From Hydrogenophaga sp. (GTDB taxonomy: Bacteria; Pseudomonadota; Gammaproteobacteria; Burkholderiales; Burkholderiaceae_C), in contig NZ_JAOASO010000092.1 of NCBI RefSeq assembly GCF_030158645.1, positions 1 through 45,095 on the forward strand: 45,095 bases of DNA, given 5' to 3'. The translations under genes were made by a program, and so were the position numbers. Each line of letters starts with the position of its first letter. Position 1 is the first letter of the stretch. The notes beneath the pieces were generated by a model. It was given only the letters and a program-made list of their open reading frames with translations. It made no database searches and was not told the origin of the DNA. This document shows, piece by piece, positions 7,195 to 17,500 of the stretch.

Positions 7195-9252
7195 TCAATG
7201 CAGCGCTCGGTAAATCGCGTCGGCCAGCTCGGCCGAGATGCCTTCCACGGTGCAGAGGTCGTCGACACTGGCTGAAGCCACGCCGCGCACTCCCCCAAAC
7301 CGCTGCAGCAGGCGCGCCCGCTTCTTCGGACCCACGCCGGGAATGTCCTCGAGCTTGCTGCCCCCGGTGCGCACCTTGGCCCGCTGGGCGCGCATGCCGG
7401 TGATGGCAAAGCGGTGGGCCTCGTCCCGGATCTGGGCCACCAGCATCAGCGCCGCAGAGTCGTGGCCCAGGTAGACCTTCTCCCGGCCATCGGCAAACAC
7501 CAGTTCTTCCAGGCCGACCTTGCGCCCTTCGCCCTTTTCCACACCCACGATGATCGAGAGGTCCAGGCCCAGTTGCTGGAACACCTCGCGCGCCACGCTC
7601 ACCTGGCCCTTGCCACCGTCGATGAGCACCAGGTCCGGCATGCGCGGGCCGGTGATCGACTCGGCGGTGGGCTCTGCCACGGGCTCCAGCGCCTCACCGT
7701 TGAGAGCCTGGGCAGATTCAGAAACTGCGAGGTTCGGCGCCTGGGTGTCCTCTGATCGCATGGCCTCGGCGATCTTGCCGTAGCGCCGCAGCAGCACCTG
7801 CTTCATGGCCGCGTAGTCGTCGCCCCCGGTGATGCCCTCGATCTTGTAGCGGCGGTACTGGCTGTTCTGCATCTTGTGGCCTTCGAACACCACACAAGAC
7901 GCCTGGGTGGACTCACCAGCCGTGTGCGAGATGTCGAAGCACTCGATGCGCAGGGTGTCGAGCTGGTCGTCGGGCAGTTGCAGCGCGTCGGCCAGTGCCC
8001 GGGTGCGCGCCTGCTGACTGCCCTCCTCGGCCAGCAAGCGGGCCAGCGCGATGTCGGCGTTTTTCTGCGCCATCTCCAGCCAGATGCGGCGGTGCTCGCG
8101 CGGGTTGTGCACCGCGTTCACCTTGTTGCCCGTTTGTTCGGACAGCGCATCCAGCAGCGGCCGGCCCACCGCGTGGCTGGTCACCAGGATTTGCGGCATG
8201 GCGATCCCCAGGTAGTGCTGAGCAATGAAAGCTTCGAGCACCTGCACCGCCACGCGCTCAGCCGGGTCGCCGGTGGGCGCATCGCCTTCTTCGGAGAGCG
8301 CGTTGTCGATCGCGGTCGCATCGTCCACGTGCGCAGGGAAGTACGGCCGGTCGCCCAGGTGGCGCCCGCCGCGCACCATGGCCAGGTTCACGCAGGCGCG
8401 ACCGCCGTGCACCTTGACCGCGAGCACGTCCACGTCCTTGTCGGACAGGTTGTCCATGGTCTGCTGGTGCAGCACGCGCGAGAGCGCGGTCATCTGGTTG
8501 CGCAGCTCGGCGGCCTGTTCGAATTCGAGTCTTTCGGCGTGCCCCAGCATGCGCTGCTCCAGCGCATCGAGCACGGCCTGCGTCTCGCCACGCAGGAAGC
8601 GCTCGGCGTCCTGCACGTCGCGTGCGTAGTCCTCGCTGTCGACCAGGTCCACACAGGGGCCGCTGCAGCGCTTGATCTGGTACAGCAGGCAAGGCCGCGT
8701 GCGGTTGGCAAACACCGTGTCTTCGCAGGTGCGCAGGCGAAACACCTTCTGCAGCAGCGTGATGGACTCCTTGACCGCCCAGGCGCTGGGGTACGGCCCG
8801 TAGTAACTGTGGCGCCGATCCACCACACCGCGGTAGTAAGCCATGCGCGGAAACGCGAGTGAGGGCACCGGCATCCTGGCCGAGGTGCGGAAGGTCTCGC
8901 GCGTGCCGGTGATCTTGAGGTAGGGGTAGCTCTTGTCGTCGCGGAACAGGATGTTGAACTTGGGGTTCAACGTCTTGATGAGGTTGTTCTCCAGCAGGAG
9001 CGCCTCGGCCTCGGAGCGCACGACGGTGGTCTCCATGCGCACGATCTTGCTGATCATGTGGCCGATGCGCGTGCCGTCGTGGCTCTTCTGGAAATAGCTC
9101 GACACGCGCTTCTTCAGGTTGCGCGCCTTGCCCACGTAGAGCAGCTGGCCCTGGGCGTCGAAATAGCGGTAGACGCCGGGCAGCCCGGGCAGAGCGGCCA
9201 CTTCGCTGAGCAATTGGTCGGGATGGCTGGCTGGGGTGGGCGTGCTGGACAT
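7195..9252 (-). CDS. uvrC: Excinuclease ABC subunit C
   Basis: UvrC makes both incisions around a DNA lesion in nucleotide excision repair. The 685-residue protein has the GIY-YIG nuclease domain at about residues 22-100 (PGVYRY and [14 protein letters not shown]), the Cys-rich [14 protein letters not shown] segment, a UVR domain ([14 protein letters not shown]), the RNase H-like nuclease with [10 protein letters not shown], and C-terminal helix-hairpin-helix repeats ([18 protein letters not shown]). I chose the ATG at 9252 ([10 protein letters not shown]); longer in-frame starts run into unrelated sequence. An insertion of roughly 40 residues rich in Ala, Glu and Pro (about residues 495-533) lies between the halves of the C-terminal nuclease core and is absent from the E. 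coli protein. Confidence 0.95.
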   Translation of the reverse strand: MSSTPTPASHPDQLLSEVAALPGLPGVYRYFDAQGQLLYVGKARNLKKRVSSYFQKSHDGTRIGHMISKIVRMETTVVRSEAEALLLENNLIKTLNPKFNILFRDDKSYPYLKITGTRETFRTSARMPVPSLAFPRMAYYRGVVDRRHSYYGPYPSAWAVKESITLLQKVFRLRTCEDTVFANRTRPCLLYQIKRCSGPCVDLVDSEDYARDVQDAERFLRGETQAVLDALEQRMLGHAERLEFEQAAELRNQMTALSRVLHQQTMDNLSDKDVDVLAVKVHGGRACVNLAMVRGGRHLGDRPYFPAHVDDATAIDNALSEEGDAPTGDPAERVAVQVLEAFIAQHYLGIAMPQILVTSHAVGRPLLDALSEQTGNKVNAVHNPREHRRIWLEMAQKNADIALARLLAEEGSQQARTRALADALQLPDDQLDTLRIECFDISHTAGESTQASCVVFEGHKMQNSQYRRYKIEGITGGDDYAAMKQVLLRRYGKIAEAMRSEDTQAPNLAVSESAQALNGEALEPVAEPTAESITGPRMPDLVLIDGGKGQVSVAREVFQQLGLDLSIIVGVEKGEGRKVGLEELVFADGREKVYLGHDSAALMLVAQIRDEAHRFAITGMRAQRAKVRTGGSKLEDIPGVGPKKRARLLQRFGGVRGVASASVDDLCTVEGISAELADAIYRALH

Positions 9253-9302
9253 GGGCGCGTATTGTGCGCGGCCTGAAAAGCCTTGGCCCGACAATGGCGC
9301 CC

Positions 9303-10364
9303 ATGCGTTGGGACATTTTCTGCAGGGTGATCGACAACTTCGGCGACGTGGGCGTGTGCTGGCGGCTCTCGGCCGAGCTCGCGCGGCGCGGCGAACGGGT
9401 GCGCCTGTGGCTGGACGACCCACTGGCGCTGGCCTGGATGGCGCCCGGTGCGCTTGAAGGCCAGGTGGAGGGCATCGAGGTGGTGCACTGGACCACACCA
9501 CTGCACGCCGACCAGGTGGCCAGCCCACCTTTGGCGGACGTCTGGATTGAAGCTTTCGGCTGCGAGCCCCCGCCCGAATGCATCCACGACCTCGCCACGC
9601 GCCTGACCGGGGGCGAGCGCCCGCCGGTGTGGATCAACCTGGAATACCTGAGCGCCGAGACCTACGTGGAACGGTCGCACCGCCTGCCCTCGCCGGTCAT
9701 GAGCGGGCCCCTTCGCGGACTCACCAAGTGGTTTTTCTACCCCGGCTTCACCGAACGCACCGGGGGGCTGCTGCGCGAGGCGGACCTGCTGCAGCGCCAG
9801 GCCGCGTTCGACGCTGAAGCCTGGCTGCGCGGCCTGGGGCTGTCACCGTCATCACGCCGGGCCAGCCTGTTCTGCTACGAACCCGCGGCCCTACCCGAGG
9901 TGCTGCGCCAGGCAGCGCAGGCGTCCTGGCAGTGGCTGGTCACGCCCGGGCGCGCCTGGCGCGCGGCACAGGCATCCCCGAGCGGCCAGCTGCACGCCCT
10001 GCCCTTGCTCACCCAAGTCGACTTCGACCACCTGCTCTGGGCCTGCGATCTCAATTTTGTGCGCGGCGAAGACTCGCTGGTGCGTGGGCTCTGGGCCGGC
10101 CAGCCCCTCGTGTGGCACATCTACCCACAGCACGATGACGCTCACCACGCCAAGCTGGAGGCCTTCCTGGACTGGCTTCAAGCCCCCGCCACGCTTCGCG
10201 TGTTTCACCGCGCCTGGAACGGGATCGGCAGTGCCGCCCCGGTGTGGCCGGACGCCGCCACGCTGGACGACTGGCGCGGCTGCGTGCAGTCTGCGCGCCA
10301 ACGCCTGCTGACCCAGACCGATCTGGTCACCCAGCTGGGCGACTTCGTGCAGGGGAAGCGATAG
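9303..10364 (+). CDS. earP: EF-P arginine rhamnosyltransferase EarP
   Basis: EarP transfers rhamnose from dTDP-rhamnose to Arg32 of elongation factor P, which makes EF-P active in rescuing ribosomes stalled at polyproline. The 353-residue protein begins [22 protein letters not shown]11 and D15 match in spacing the paired catalytic aspartates known in Pseudomonas EarP, and the C-terminal half holds the nucleotide-sugar site [18 protein letters not shown]. It is a GT-B fold enzyme. An ATG three codons earlier (9294) is an alternative start. The gene lies immediately upstream of efp, the usual partner, and EF-P here has Arg at position 32. Confidence 0.95.
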   Translation: MRWDIFCRVIDNFGDVGVCWRLSAELARRGERVRLWLDDPLALAWMAPGALEGQVEGIEVVHWTTPLHADQVASPPLADVWIEAFGCEPPPECIHDLATRLTGGERPPVWINLEYLSAETYVERSHRLPSPVMSGPLRGLTKWFFYPGFTERTGGLLREADLLQRQAAFDAEAWLRGLGLSPSSRRASLFCYEPAALPEVLRQAAQASWQWLVTPGRAWRAAQASPSGQLHALPLLTQVDFDHLLWACDLNFVRGEDSLVRGLWAGQPLVWHIYPQHDDAHHAKLEAFLDWLQAPATLRVFHRAWNGIGSAAPVWPDAATLDDWRGCVQSARQRLLTQTDLVTQLGDFVQGKR

Positions 10365-10375
10365 GGAAAAGGCGA

Positions 10376-10396
10376 TAAAATTCGAGGCTTTGCGGA
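10376..10396 (+). promoter_or_regulatory. Promoter candidate for efp
   Basis: In the 165-base gap between earP and efp, TAAAAT (10376-10381), five of six for a -10 box, is followed by TCGA and then GGCTTTGCGG. This matches the spacing seen before tRNA-His and rpoD. No good -35 box is visible. It would give efp a leader of about 140 bases in addition to read-through from earP. No other feature is visible in the gap. Confidence 0.45.
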
Positions 10397-10529
10397 AATC
10401 CGGCCCGGGCAACACGCCGGTCACCGCTTCCGCCAGCCGTCTGCCTCGCCGCACAGATCGCAGCCATCAGCTCAGTTCCCGGGTGTCCAGCCCACGCCGG
10501 GAGCACGCGGCCCAACCGTTGGAACCCCT

Positions 10530-11084
10530 ATGAAAATCGCTCAAGAACTCCGCGCCGGCAACGTCATCATGCACGGCAAGGACCCGATGATCGTCCTGAA
10601 AACCGAATACAGCCGCGGTGGCCGTGGTGCCGCCACCGTGCGCCTGAAGCTCAAGGCCCTGCTCAACAACATGGCCACCGAAGTCGTCTGCAAGGCCGAC
10701 GACAAGATGGACCAGATCATCCTCGACAAGAAGGAGTGCACCTACTCCTACTTCGCCGACCCGATGTACGTCTGCATGGACGCCGACTTCAACCAGTACG
10801 AAGTCGAAGCCGAGAACATGGGCGACGCGCTGAACTACCTCGAAGACGGCATGACCGTGGAAGTGGTGTTCTACGACGGCAAGGCCATCTCGGTGGAACT
10901 GCCCACCAGCGTCGAACGCGTGATCACCTGGACCGAACCCGCCGTGAAGGGCGACACGTCCGGCAAGGTGCTCAAGCCCGCGAAGATCGCCACCGGCTTC
11001 GAAGTCGCCGTGCCCTTGTTCGTGGCGCAAGACGACAAGATCGAGATCGACACGCGCACCGGCGAATACCGCAAACGGGTCTGA
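10530..11084 (+). CDS. efp: Elongation factor P
   Basis: EF-P binds between the P and E sites of the ribosome and promotes peptide bond formation at consecutive prolines. The 184-residue product is the normal length with three OB-like domains and begins [13 protein letters not shown]. The loop [10 protein letters not shown] places Arg at position 32, the residue rhamnosylated by EarP, rather than the lysine modified by EpmA in E. coli. The neighbouring earP gene fits this. An intrinsic terminator follows 22 bases after the stop codon. Confidence 0.98.
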   Translation: MKIAQELRAGNVIMHGKDPMIVLKTEYSRGGRGAATVRLKLKALLNNMATEVVCKADDKMDQIILDKKECTYSYFADPMYVCMDADFNQYEVEAENMGDALNYLEDGMTVEVVFYDGKAISVELPTSVERVITWTEPAVKGDTSGKVLKPAKIATGFEVAVPLFVAQDDKIEIDTRTGEYRKRV

Positions 11085-11106
11085 TCACGCTCCGATCGTC
11101 CGGTTC

Positions 11107-11135
11107 AAGAGGCTCCTGCGGGAGCCTCTTTCGTT
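11107..11135 (+). terminator. Rho-independent terminator after efp
   Basis: A 10-bp perfect stem (AAGAGGCTCC at 11107-11116 and its complement at 11121-11130) with the four-base loop TGCG is followed by a short T-rich tract (TCGTTTG). It lies between efp and the permease gene. Confidence 0.8.
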
Positions 11136-11155
11136 TGTATTCAACACATCGCGCC

Positions 11156-12034
11156 ATGGACCTGCTCGCCCGCATCTCCGACGTCATCATCCCGGTCTTC
11201 CTGATCGTGGCCATCGGCTACGGCTACGCGCGCCGGGCCGTGCCCGACATGTCGGTGTTCAACCGCATCGCGCTCGACGTGCTGGCGCCCGTGCTGGTGT
11301 ATTCGGCGCTGGCCTCGCGCGATTTCCGCATGGCCGACCACACCGCCCTGCTGATCGGCGGCACGGTGCTCATCCTGGGCTCCGGGCTGCTGGCCTGGCC
11401 GCTGGCGCGCGCCTTTGGCGCACAGCCTCGCACCCTGGTGCCGGTGGTCATGTTCAACAACTGCGGCAACATGGGCCTGCCGCTGGCCTTGCTGGCCTTC
11501 GGCCCGGCGAACTTCGGCGCGGCCGTGGCGCTCTTTTCGGTGAGCAACCTGCTGCATTTTTCGCTCGGCGCGCGCATCACCAGCCGCCTGGCGCGCACAC
11601 GCGACCTGCTCACCAGCCCGCTCATGATCGGCACCGCACTGGGCTTCATCAGCGCGCTCACCGAGGTGCGCCCGCCGGACGTGGTGCTCTCCGGTCTGAA
11701 GCTGCTGGGCGACGCGCTGCTGCCCATGATGCTGTTCGCCCTGGGTGTGCGGCTCACTGCCCTCACCCGCTCGGGTCTGGCGCTGGGTTTGCTGGGCGCA
11801 CTGGCACGACCCGTCATCGGGCTGGCCGTGGGCATCCCACTGGCCTGGGCGCTCGGCCTGGAGGGTGCTGCAAGGGGTCAGCTGCTGCTGTTCGCCGCCC
11901 TGCCCCCGGCCGTGATGCAGTTCATGCTCGCCGAGCGCTACCAGCAGGAGCCCGACAAAGTGGGCGCCATGATCATGCTGGGCAATGCACTGGCCATCCT
12001 GTTCGTGCCGCTGGCCCTGGCACTCGGGCTGTAG
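11156..12034 (+). CDS. AEC-family (auxin efflux carrier type) permease
   Basis: This 292-residue membrane protein has about ten hydrophobic segments in two repeats with the pattern of the auxin efflux carrier (Mem_trans) family, including the FNNCGNMGLPLALLAFG segment in the first half and an inverted second half ending in LGNALAILFVPLALALGL. Bacterial members such as MdcF move small organic acids. The substrate is not readable here. The ATG at 11156 follows the efp terminator. The LOG-family gene starts 40 bases downstream. Confidence 0.88.
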   Translation: MDLLARISDVIIPVFLIVAIGYGYARRAVPDMSVFNRIALDVLAPVLVYSALASRDFRMADHTALLIGGTVLILGSGLLAWPLARAFGAQPRTLVPVVMFNNCGNMGLPLALLAFGPANFGAAVALFSVSNLLHFSLGARITSRLARTRDLLTSPLMIGTALGFISALTEVRPPDVVLSGLKLLGDALLPMMLFALGVRLTALTRSGLALGLLGALARPVIGLAVGIPLAWALGLEGAARGQLLLFAALPPAVMQFMLAERYQQEPDKVGAMIMLGNALAILFVPLALALGL

Positions 12035-12074
12035 TCACACAAGCCGGTCACACTGACGATTCAAGGAGCCTCTC

Positions 12075-12944
12075 ATGGAAACCAAACAGAACCTCAACGA
12101 ACGCCGCCTGGCCGATGCCTGGGCCGAGCTTCAAACGCACGCCAACGAAGGCAACCCCCTGCACGCCGACGCCTACCGCCTGGCCTTTGCGGACCCCGAA
12201 TTCCTGCTGCGCCGCGAAACGCGCGGCATCCGCTTTCAGCTGGAGATGCTCAAGCCCGACCTGGCGCAGCGCGACGCGGGCATCGAGAACACCGTGGTGG
12301 TATTCGGCAGCGCGCGCTTTCGCGAAGCCAGCGAAGCGCAAGAGATGCTGGTGCGCGCCGAACGCAGCGGCGAAGCGGCCGACATTGCGCGCGCCAAAGC
12401 CATGGTGCGCAACGCACCCTACTACGACCACGCCCGCGAATTCGCCCGCACGGTGGCGCGCTACAGCGCCAGCTGCCCCAAGGCCGACCAGCTCTACATC
12501 TGCACCGGCGGCGGCCCCGGCATCATGGAGGCCGCCAGCCGCGGCGCGCACGACGAAGGCGCGCTCAACGTGGGCCTGAACATCGCACTGCCGCACGAGC
12601 AGGCGGCGAACCCGTACGTCTCACCCGAGCTGAGCTTCAAGTTCCACTACTTCGCGCTGCGCAAGATGCATTTCATGATGCGCGCCAAGGCCCTGCTGGC
12701 CTTCCCGGGCGGCTTCGGCACGCTCGACGAGCTGTTCGAGGTGATCACGCTGGTGCAGTGCAAGAAGGCCAAGCCGGTGCCGATCCTGCTGTTCGGCTCG
12801 GACTACTGGAAGCGCCTGATCAACCTCGATGTGCTGGTGGAAGAAGGCGCGATCTCGCCCGAGGACCTGAACCTGTTCCAGTACGTGGACGATCCCAAGG
12901 TCGCGTGGGACGCGATCGTCAAGTTTTACGATTTGAAGACATAA
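12075..12944 (+). CDS. LOG-family (TIGR00730) Rossmann-fold protein
   Basis: The 289-residue protein carries the lysine-decarboxylase-like/LOG signature: FGSAR at 77-81, GGGPGIMEA at 145-153 and PGGFGTLDE at 211-219. LOG proteins are phosphoribohydrolases that release free bases from nucleoside 5'-monophosphates such as cytokinin nucleotides; the bacterial role is likely nucleotide turnover, and the true substrate is unknown. This member has an extra N-terminal region of about 70 residues compared with short LOG proteins, as in the long bacterial subgroup. An AAGGAG ribosome site precedes the ATG. Confidence 0.9.
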   Translation: METKQNLNERRLADAWAELQTHANEGNPLHADAYRLAFADPEFLLRRETRGIRFQLEMLKPDLAQRDAGIENTVVVFGSARFREASEAQEMLVRAERSGEAADIARAKAMVRNAPYYDHAREFARTVARYSASCPKADQLYICTGGGPGIMEAASRGAHDEGALNVGLNIALPHEQAANPYVSPELSFKFHYFALRKMHFMMRAKALLAFPGGFGTLDELFEVITLVQCKKAKPVPILLFGSDYWKRLINLDVLVEEGAISPEDLNLFQYVDDPKVAWDAIVKFYDLKT

Positions 12945-12945
12945 C

Positions 12946-13020
12946 CCCCCGCCGCGCTTCGCGCGTCCCCCCTTGAAAGGGGGGCGCACCCTGGGACCGG
13001 CAGAGCCAGATCCTCGGGTG
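12946..13020. repeat. Intergenic GC-rich palindromic element (REP-like, Comamonadaceae type)
   Basis: Between two convergent genes lies a C-rich segment with two hairpins: CGCGC-type arms near 12954-12965 and CCCCCCTT-GA-AAGGGGGG (12967-12984), followed by a mixed tail with GGACCGGCAGAGCC. From memory, similar intergenic elements (CCCCC, CGCTTCGCGC, CCCCCTT, GGGGGCG) recur in Comamonadaceae genomes. Only one copy is in this window, so repetition cannot be shown here. It may also work as a two-way terminator. Confidence 0.5.
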
Positions 13021-13080
13021 CCCTGAGCAAGACATCACGCTCCGGAAAGGCTCACAAAGCGCTGCGGAGTGGATCCACCC

Positions 13081-14508
13081 TCACTCTGTCCAGCCACCAC
13101 CCAAGGCTTTGTACAAGGCCACCTGGTTTTGCTGCTGCGCCAGTCGCGTCTGTGCCAGCGCCTGCTGCGTTGTGAACAGCGAACGCTGTGCGTCCAGCAC
13201 GTCCAGGAAGCTCGACACGCCGTTGCGGTAACGCAGCTCGGCCAGCCGGAAACGCTCGGCCTCTGCCGTGGCCTGCACCTGCTGCGCCGTGAGCTGGTCG
13301 CCCAGCGTGGCGCTGCCGGCCAGCGCATCGGCCACTTCGCGGAACGCGGTCTGGATCGATTTTTCGTACTGCGCCACCGCGATGTCGCGCGCGGCCTTGG
13401 CGGATCCGAGGTTGGCGTTGTTGCGTCCCGCATCGAAGATCGGCAGCAACGCCTGCGGCGCCAGCGTGAAACCCCACGAGCCACTTTCGAACAGGCCCGA
13501 GAGGCTGCTGCTGGCGGTGCCTGCGCTGGCGGTGAGCGAGATGCGCGGGAAGAAGGCAGCGCGCGCGGCGCCGATGTTGGCGTTGGCCGCGATCAGCTGC
13601 TGCTCGGCCTGGCGGATGTCCGGGCGGCGCGCGAGAAGATCGGACGGCAGGCCGGCCGGCACATCGCGCAGCATCGCCGCCGCAGGCACCGGCGCCACGG
13701 GAACCACCACCCCATTGGCCGTGGTGGCCTGGGGCATGGTGGGTGGCGCAGGCAGCAGCCCGGCCGGCGGCGTTTGCCCCACCAGCAGCGTGAGCGCGTT
13801 CAGGTCGAGCGCACGCGCCCTGCGCTGCTGAGCCAGCGCGGACTGCGCAGCCGCGGTGAGCGACTCGGCCTGGCGCAGGTCCAGCGCCGAGGTGGCGCCG
13901 TTGTCGAAGCGCAGCTTGCTCAGGCGCAGGGAGTCTTCGCGCGTGGCCACGGTGCGCTGGGTCAGGGCCAGCAACTCGTCGTTGGTCTGCAGGCTCAGCC
14001 AGCTGCTGGCCACCGCCGCCACCAGGCTGGTCTGCGCGGCGTGGCGCGCTTCTTCGCTGGCGAGGTACTGGGCGAGCGCCGCTTCCTTGAGGCTGCCGAG
14101 GCGGCCGAAGAAATCGATCTCCCAACTGCTCAAGGCGAGGCCCACGCTGTAGGTGCTGGCGATGCCGCCATTGGCGTCGGGCTGGCGGTTGCCGGCCGCC
14201 GCCAGCCCCACCGAAGGGAACTGGTCGGCGCGGCGGATCTGGTACTGCGCGCGCACCTGCTCGATGTTGAGCGTGGCCACGCGCAGGTCGCGGTTGTTGG
14301 CCAGCGCCAGCGCGATCAGATCGCGCAGGCGGGCATCGCCCACGAACTCGCGCCAGGCCAGGTTGTCGGCCTGCGCCGCGACGGGTGCGACTTGGTCGGG
14401 GAAGGTGGCGGCCACGGGGGCGGCCGGGCGCTCGTACTTGGGCGTGAACGAGCAGGCGGAGAGCGCCAGCACCGCGAGGCTCAGGGCTCCAAAGCGAAGG
14501 TGGGTCAT
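13081..14508 (-). CDS. RND efflux outer-membrane factor (OprM/NodT family lipoprotein)
   Basis: This 475-residue protein is the outer-membrane channel of the tripartite pump encoded here. It has a lipoprotein signal with lipobox LSAC (C19), then SFTPKYERPA, two outer-membrane-efflux repeats rich in coiled coil, and typical motifs such as WEIDFFGRLGS and LLARRPDIRQAEQQL. I chose the ATG at 14508 because it gives the lipoprotein signal and lies one base after the stop codon of the pump gene, which suggests translational coupling. Confidence 0.93.
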   Translation of the reverse strand: MTHLRFGALSLAVLALSACSFTPKYERPAAPVAATFPDQVAPVAAQADNLAWREFVGDARLRDLIALALANNRDLRVATLNIEQVRAQYQIRRADQFPSVGLAAAGNRQPDANGGIASTYSVGLALSSWEIDFFGRLGSLKEAALAQYLASEEARHAAQTSLVAAVASSWLSLQTNDELLALTQRTVATREDSLRLSKLRFDNGATSALDLRQAESLTAAAQSALAQQRRARALDLNALTLLVGQTPPAGLLPAPPTMPQATTANGVVVPVAPVPAAAMLRDVPAGLPSDLLARRPDIRQAEQQLIAANANIGAARAAFFPRISLTASAGTASSSLSGLFESGSWGFTLAPQALLPIFDAGRNNANLGSAKAARDIAVAQYEKSIQTAFREVADALAGSATLGDQLTAQQVQATAEAERFRLAELRYRNGVSSFLDVLDAQRSLFTTQQALAQTRLAQQQNQVALYKALGGGWTE

Positions 14509-14509
14509 T

Positions 14510-17500
14510 TCAGTGCACTCCGTGTTGTTGTGCCTGCTCGGCATCACGCTGGTGCTGTCGCGCGCTGCCTTTGAACAGCGTGCGCACCACCACAAAAAAG
14601 ATCGGCACAAACACCACCGCCAACACCGTGCCGGTGAGCATGCCGCCGATCACGCCGGTGCCGATGGCGCGCTGGCTGGCCGAGCCGGCGCCGGAGGCCA
14701 GGGCCAGCGGCAAGACACCCAGCGTGAACGCCAGCGAGGTCATGACGATGGGACGGAAACGCAGGTGGGCGGCGGCCAGCGCAGACTCGATCACGCCCTT
14801 GCCCTGTGCCTGCAGGTCCTTCGCAAACTCGATGATCAGGATCGCGTTCTTCGCGGACAGACCGATGATGGTGATCAGGCCGACCTGGAAGTACACGTCG
14901 TTGGAATACCCGCGCATCAGCGTGGCGAGCAGCACCCCGATCACGCCCAGCGGCACCACCAGGATCACCGACAGCGGGATCGTCCAGCTCTCGTACAGCG
15001 CGGCCAGGCACAAGAACACCGCCAGGATGGCGAAGGCGTACAGGATGATGGCCTGGGAGCCGGCGAGTTTTTCCTCGCGCGTCTGACCGGTCCACTCGTA
15101 GCCGATGCCCTGCGGCAACTGCGCAGCGAGCCGCTCCATCTCGGCGATGGCGTCACCCGTGCTGGCACCGGGCGCCGCGCTGCCGCTGATGCGCATGGAC
15201 GGGTAACCGTTGTAGCGCACGGTCTGCATCGGGCCGGTGATCCACTGCGTGGTGGCAAACGCTGAAAGCGGCACGGCCTGTGCCTTGCTGTTCACCACGT
15301 TGATGCGCAACAGGTCTTCGGGCTGCATGCGCGCGGGCGCATCGGCTTGCACCACCACCCGCTGCAGGCGACCCGCGTTGGGAAAGTCGTTCACGTAAGT
15401 CGAGCCCAGCGCGGTGCCGATGGCGGCATTGATCGCATCGAACCCCACGCCCAGCGCATTCGCCTTGTCGCGGTCGATGTCGATCTGCAACTGGGGCGCG
15501 TCTTCCAGGCCATCGGGGCGCACCTGGGTGAGCACCTTGCTCTGCGAGACCAACCCAAGGAGCTGGTTGCGCGCGCTGAGCAGCGCGTCGCGACCCAGAC
15601 CGCCACGGTCTTGCAGCCGGAAGCTGAAGCCGGACGACGAGCCCAGCTCGGGAATGGGCGGCGGGCTCAGCGGGAAGATGAAGGCATCGCGCACACCCGA
15701 GAGCGCACCAAACGCCCGACCGGCCAGGTCTTGCGCCGAACTGCCCTCGGCCGTCCGCTCCTTCCAGTCCTTGAGCGTGATGAAGGCCAGCGCGGCGTTC
15801 TGACCCTGGCCAGAGAAGCTGAAGCCCAGCACACCGACCATGCTCTGCACCTCGGGCTGCTTGAGGATGAAGTCTTCCACCTGCTTGATCACCTCCAGCG
15901 TGCGGCCCTGGGTGGCGCCGGGGGGCAGCTGCACGTTGACCAGCATCGTGCCCTGGTCTTCACCGGGCAGGAACGACGTGGGAAGCCGCATGTAGACCAC
16001 CACCGCCGCGGCCACGATGGCCAGGTAAATGACGAGCGTGCGACCAGCGCGCGGCAGCAGCGCGGCCACACCACCTTCGTAGCCCTTGGCGGTGCGTGCA
16101 AAGCTGCGGTTGAACCAGCCGAAGAAGCCTTTCTTTTCGTGGTGGTGACCAGCCTCCACCGGCTTGAGCAAGGTGGCGCAGAGCGCGGGCGTGAGCGAGA
16201 GCGCGAGGAAAGCCGAGAACGCGATCGACACGCCCATGACGGCGGAGAACTGGCGGTAGATGTTGCCCACCGAACCGGCAAAGAAGGCCAGCGGCACAAA
16301 CACCGAGATGAGCACCACGGTGATGCCGATGATGGCGCCCGAGATCTGGGTCATGGCTTTGCGGGTGGCCTCCAGTGGCGGGAGGCCCTCCTCGCTCATG
16401 ATGCGTTCGACGTTCTCCACCACCACGATCGCATCATCCACCACGATACCGATCACCAGCACCATGCCGAACATGGTCAGCACGTTGATGGAGAAACCCA
16501 TGGCCAGCAGCGTGGCGAAGGTACCGAGCAATGCCACCGGCACCACGATGGTGGGGATGATGGTGTACCGGATGTTCTGCAGAAACAGGAACATCACCAG
16601 GAACACCAGCAGCATGGCTTCACCCAGTGTGATGGCGACTTGCTGAATGGAGATCTTCACGAAGCGCGAGCTGTCGTAGGGAATCGACCAGGTCATGCCG
16701 GCGGGGAAGAAGCGCTCGAGCTCGGTCATCTTCGCGCGCACCGCGTCGGCCGTGGCCAGCGCATTGCCACTGGGCGAGAGCTGCACGCCGATGCCGGTGG
16801 AGGGTTTGCCGTTCAGACGCGCCGAGGTGGCGTAGGCCTGGGCACCGAGCTCGATGCGGGCCACGTCCTTGAGGCGAACGGTCGCCCCGTCGGGGCTGGC
16901 GCGCAGCACGATGTTGCCGAACTGTTCGGTGCTGGCGAGCTGGCCGTTGACCACCACGGTGGCCGCGATGCTCTGGCCACCCACGTTGGGCAAGGCGCCG
17001 ATTTCGCCCGCCGAGACCTGCGCATTCTGTGCGCGGATGGCGTTGGTGACGTCGGCTGCACTCAGGTTGAAGCCCAGCAGCTTGGCCGGATCGATCCAGA
17101 TGCGCATGGCGCGCTCGGTGCCGAACAGCTGCGCCTGGCCCACACCGGGCAGGCGTTGCAACTCGGGCACCACGCTGCGCGAGGCGTAATCGCCGAGCGC
17201 CACCGGGTCCCAGGCCGGGTCGTCGCTGGAGAGGATGGCGAACAGCAGGAAGTTGCTGCGCGAGCGGTCCACGCGCACGCCTTGCTGCGTCACGGCAGCG
17301 GGCAGGCGTGGCGACGCGCGCGAGAGCCGGTTCTGCACATCCACCTGCGCCAGAGCGGCGTCGGTGCCGGTCTCGAAGCTCAGCGTGATGCTGCCGGTGC
17401 CGTTGGCCTGCGCCACCGACTCCATGTAGATCAGGCCGGGCGAGCCGTTCATTTCCTGCTCGATCACCGAGAGCACGCTGTTCTCCAGCGTGGCAGCCGA

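Noticed and set aside
13069..14574. Plus-strand frame of 501 codons opposite the outer-membrane factor
   Set aside because: It is the antisense shadow of a lipoprotein gene with a clear lipobox and efflux motifs.
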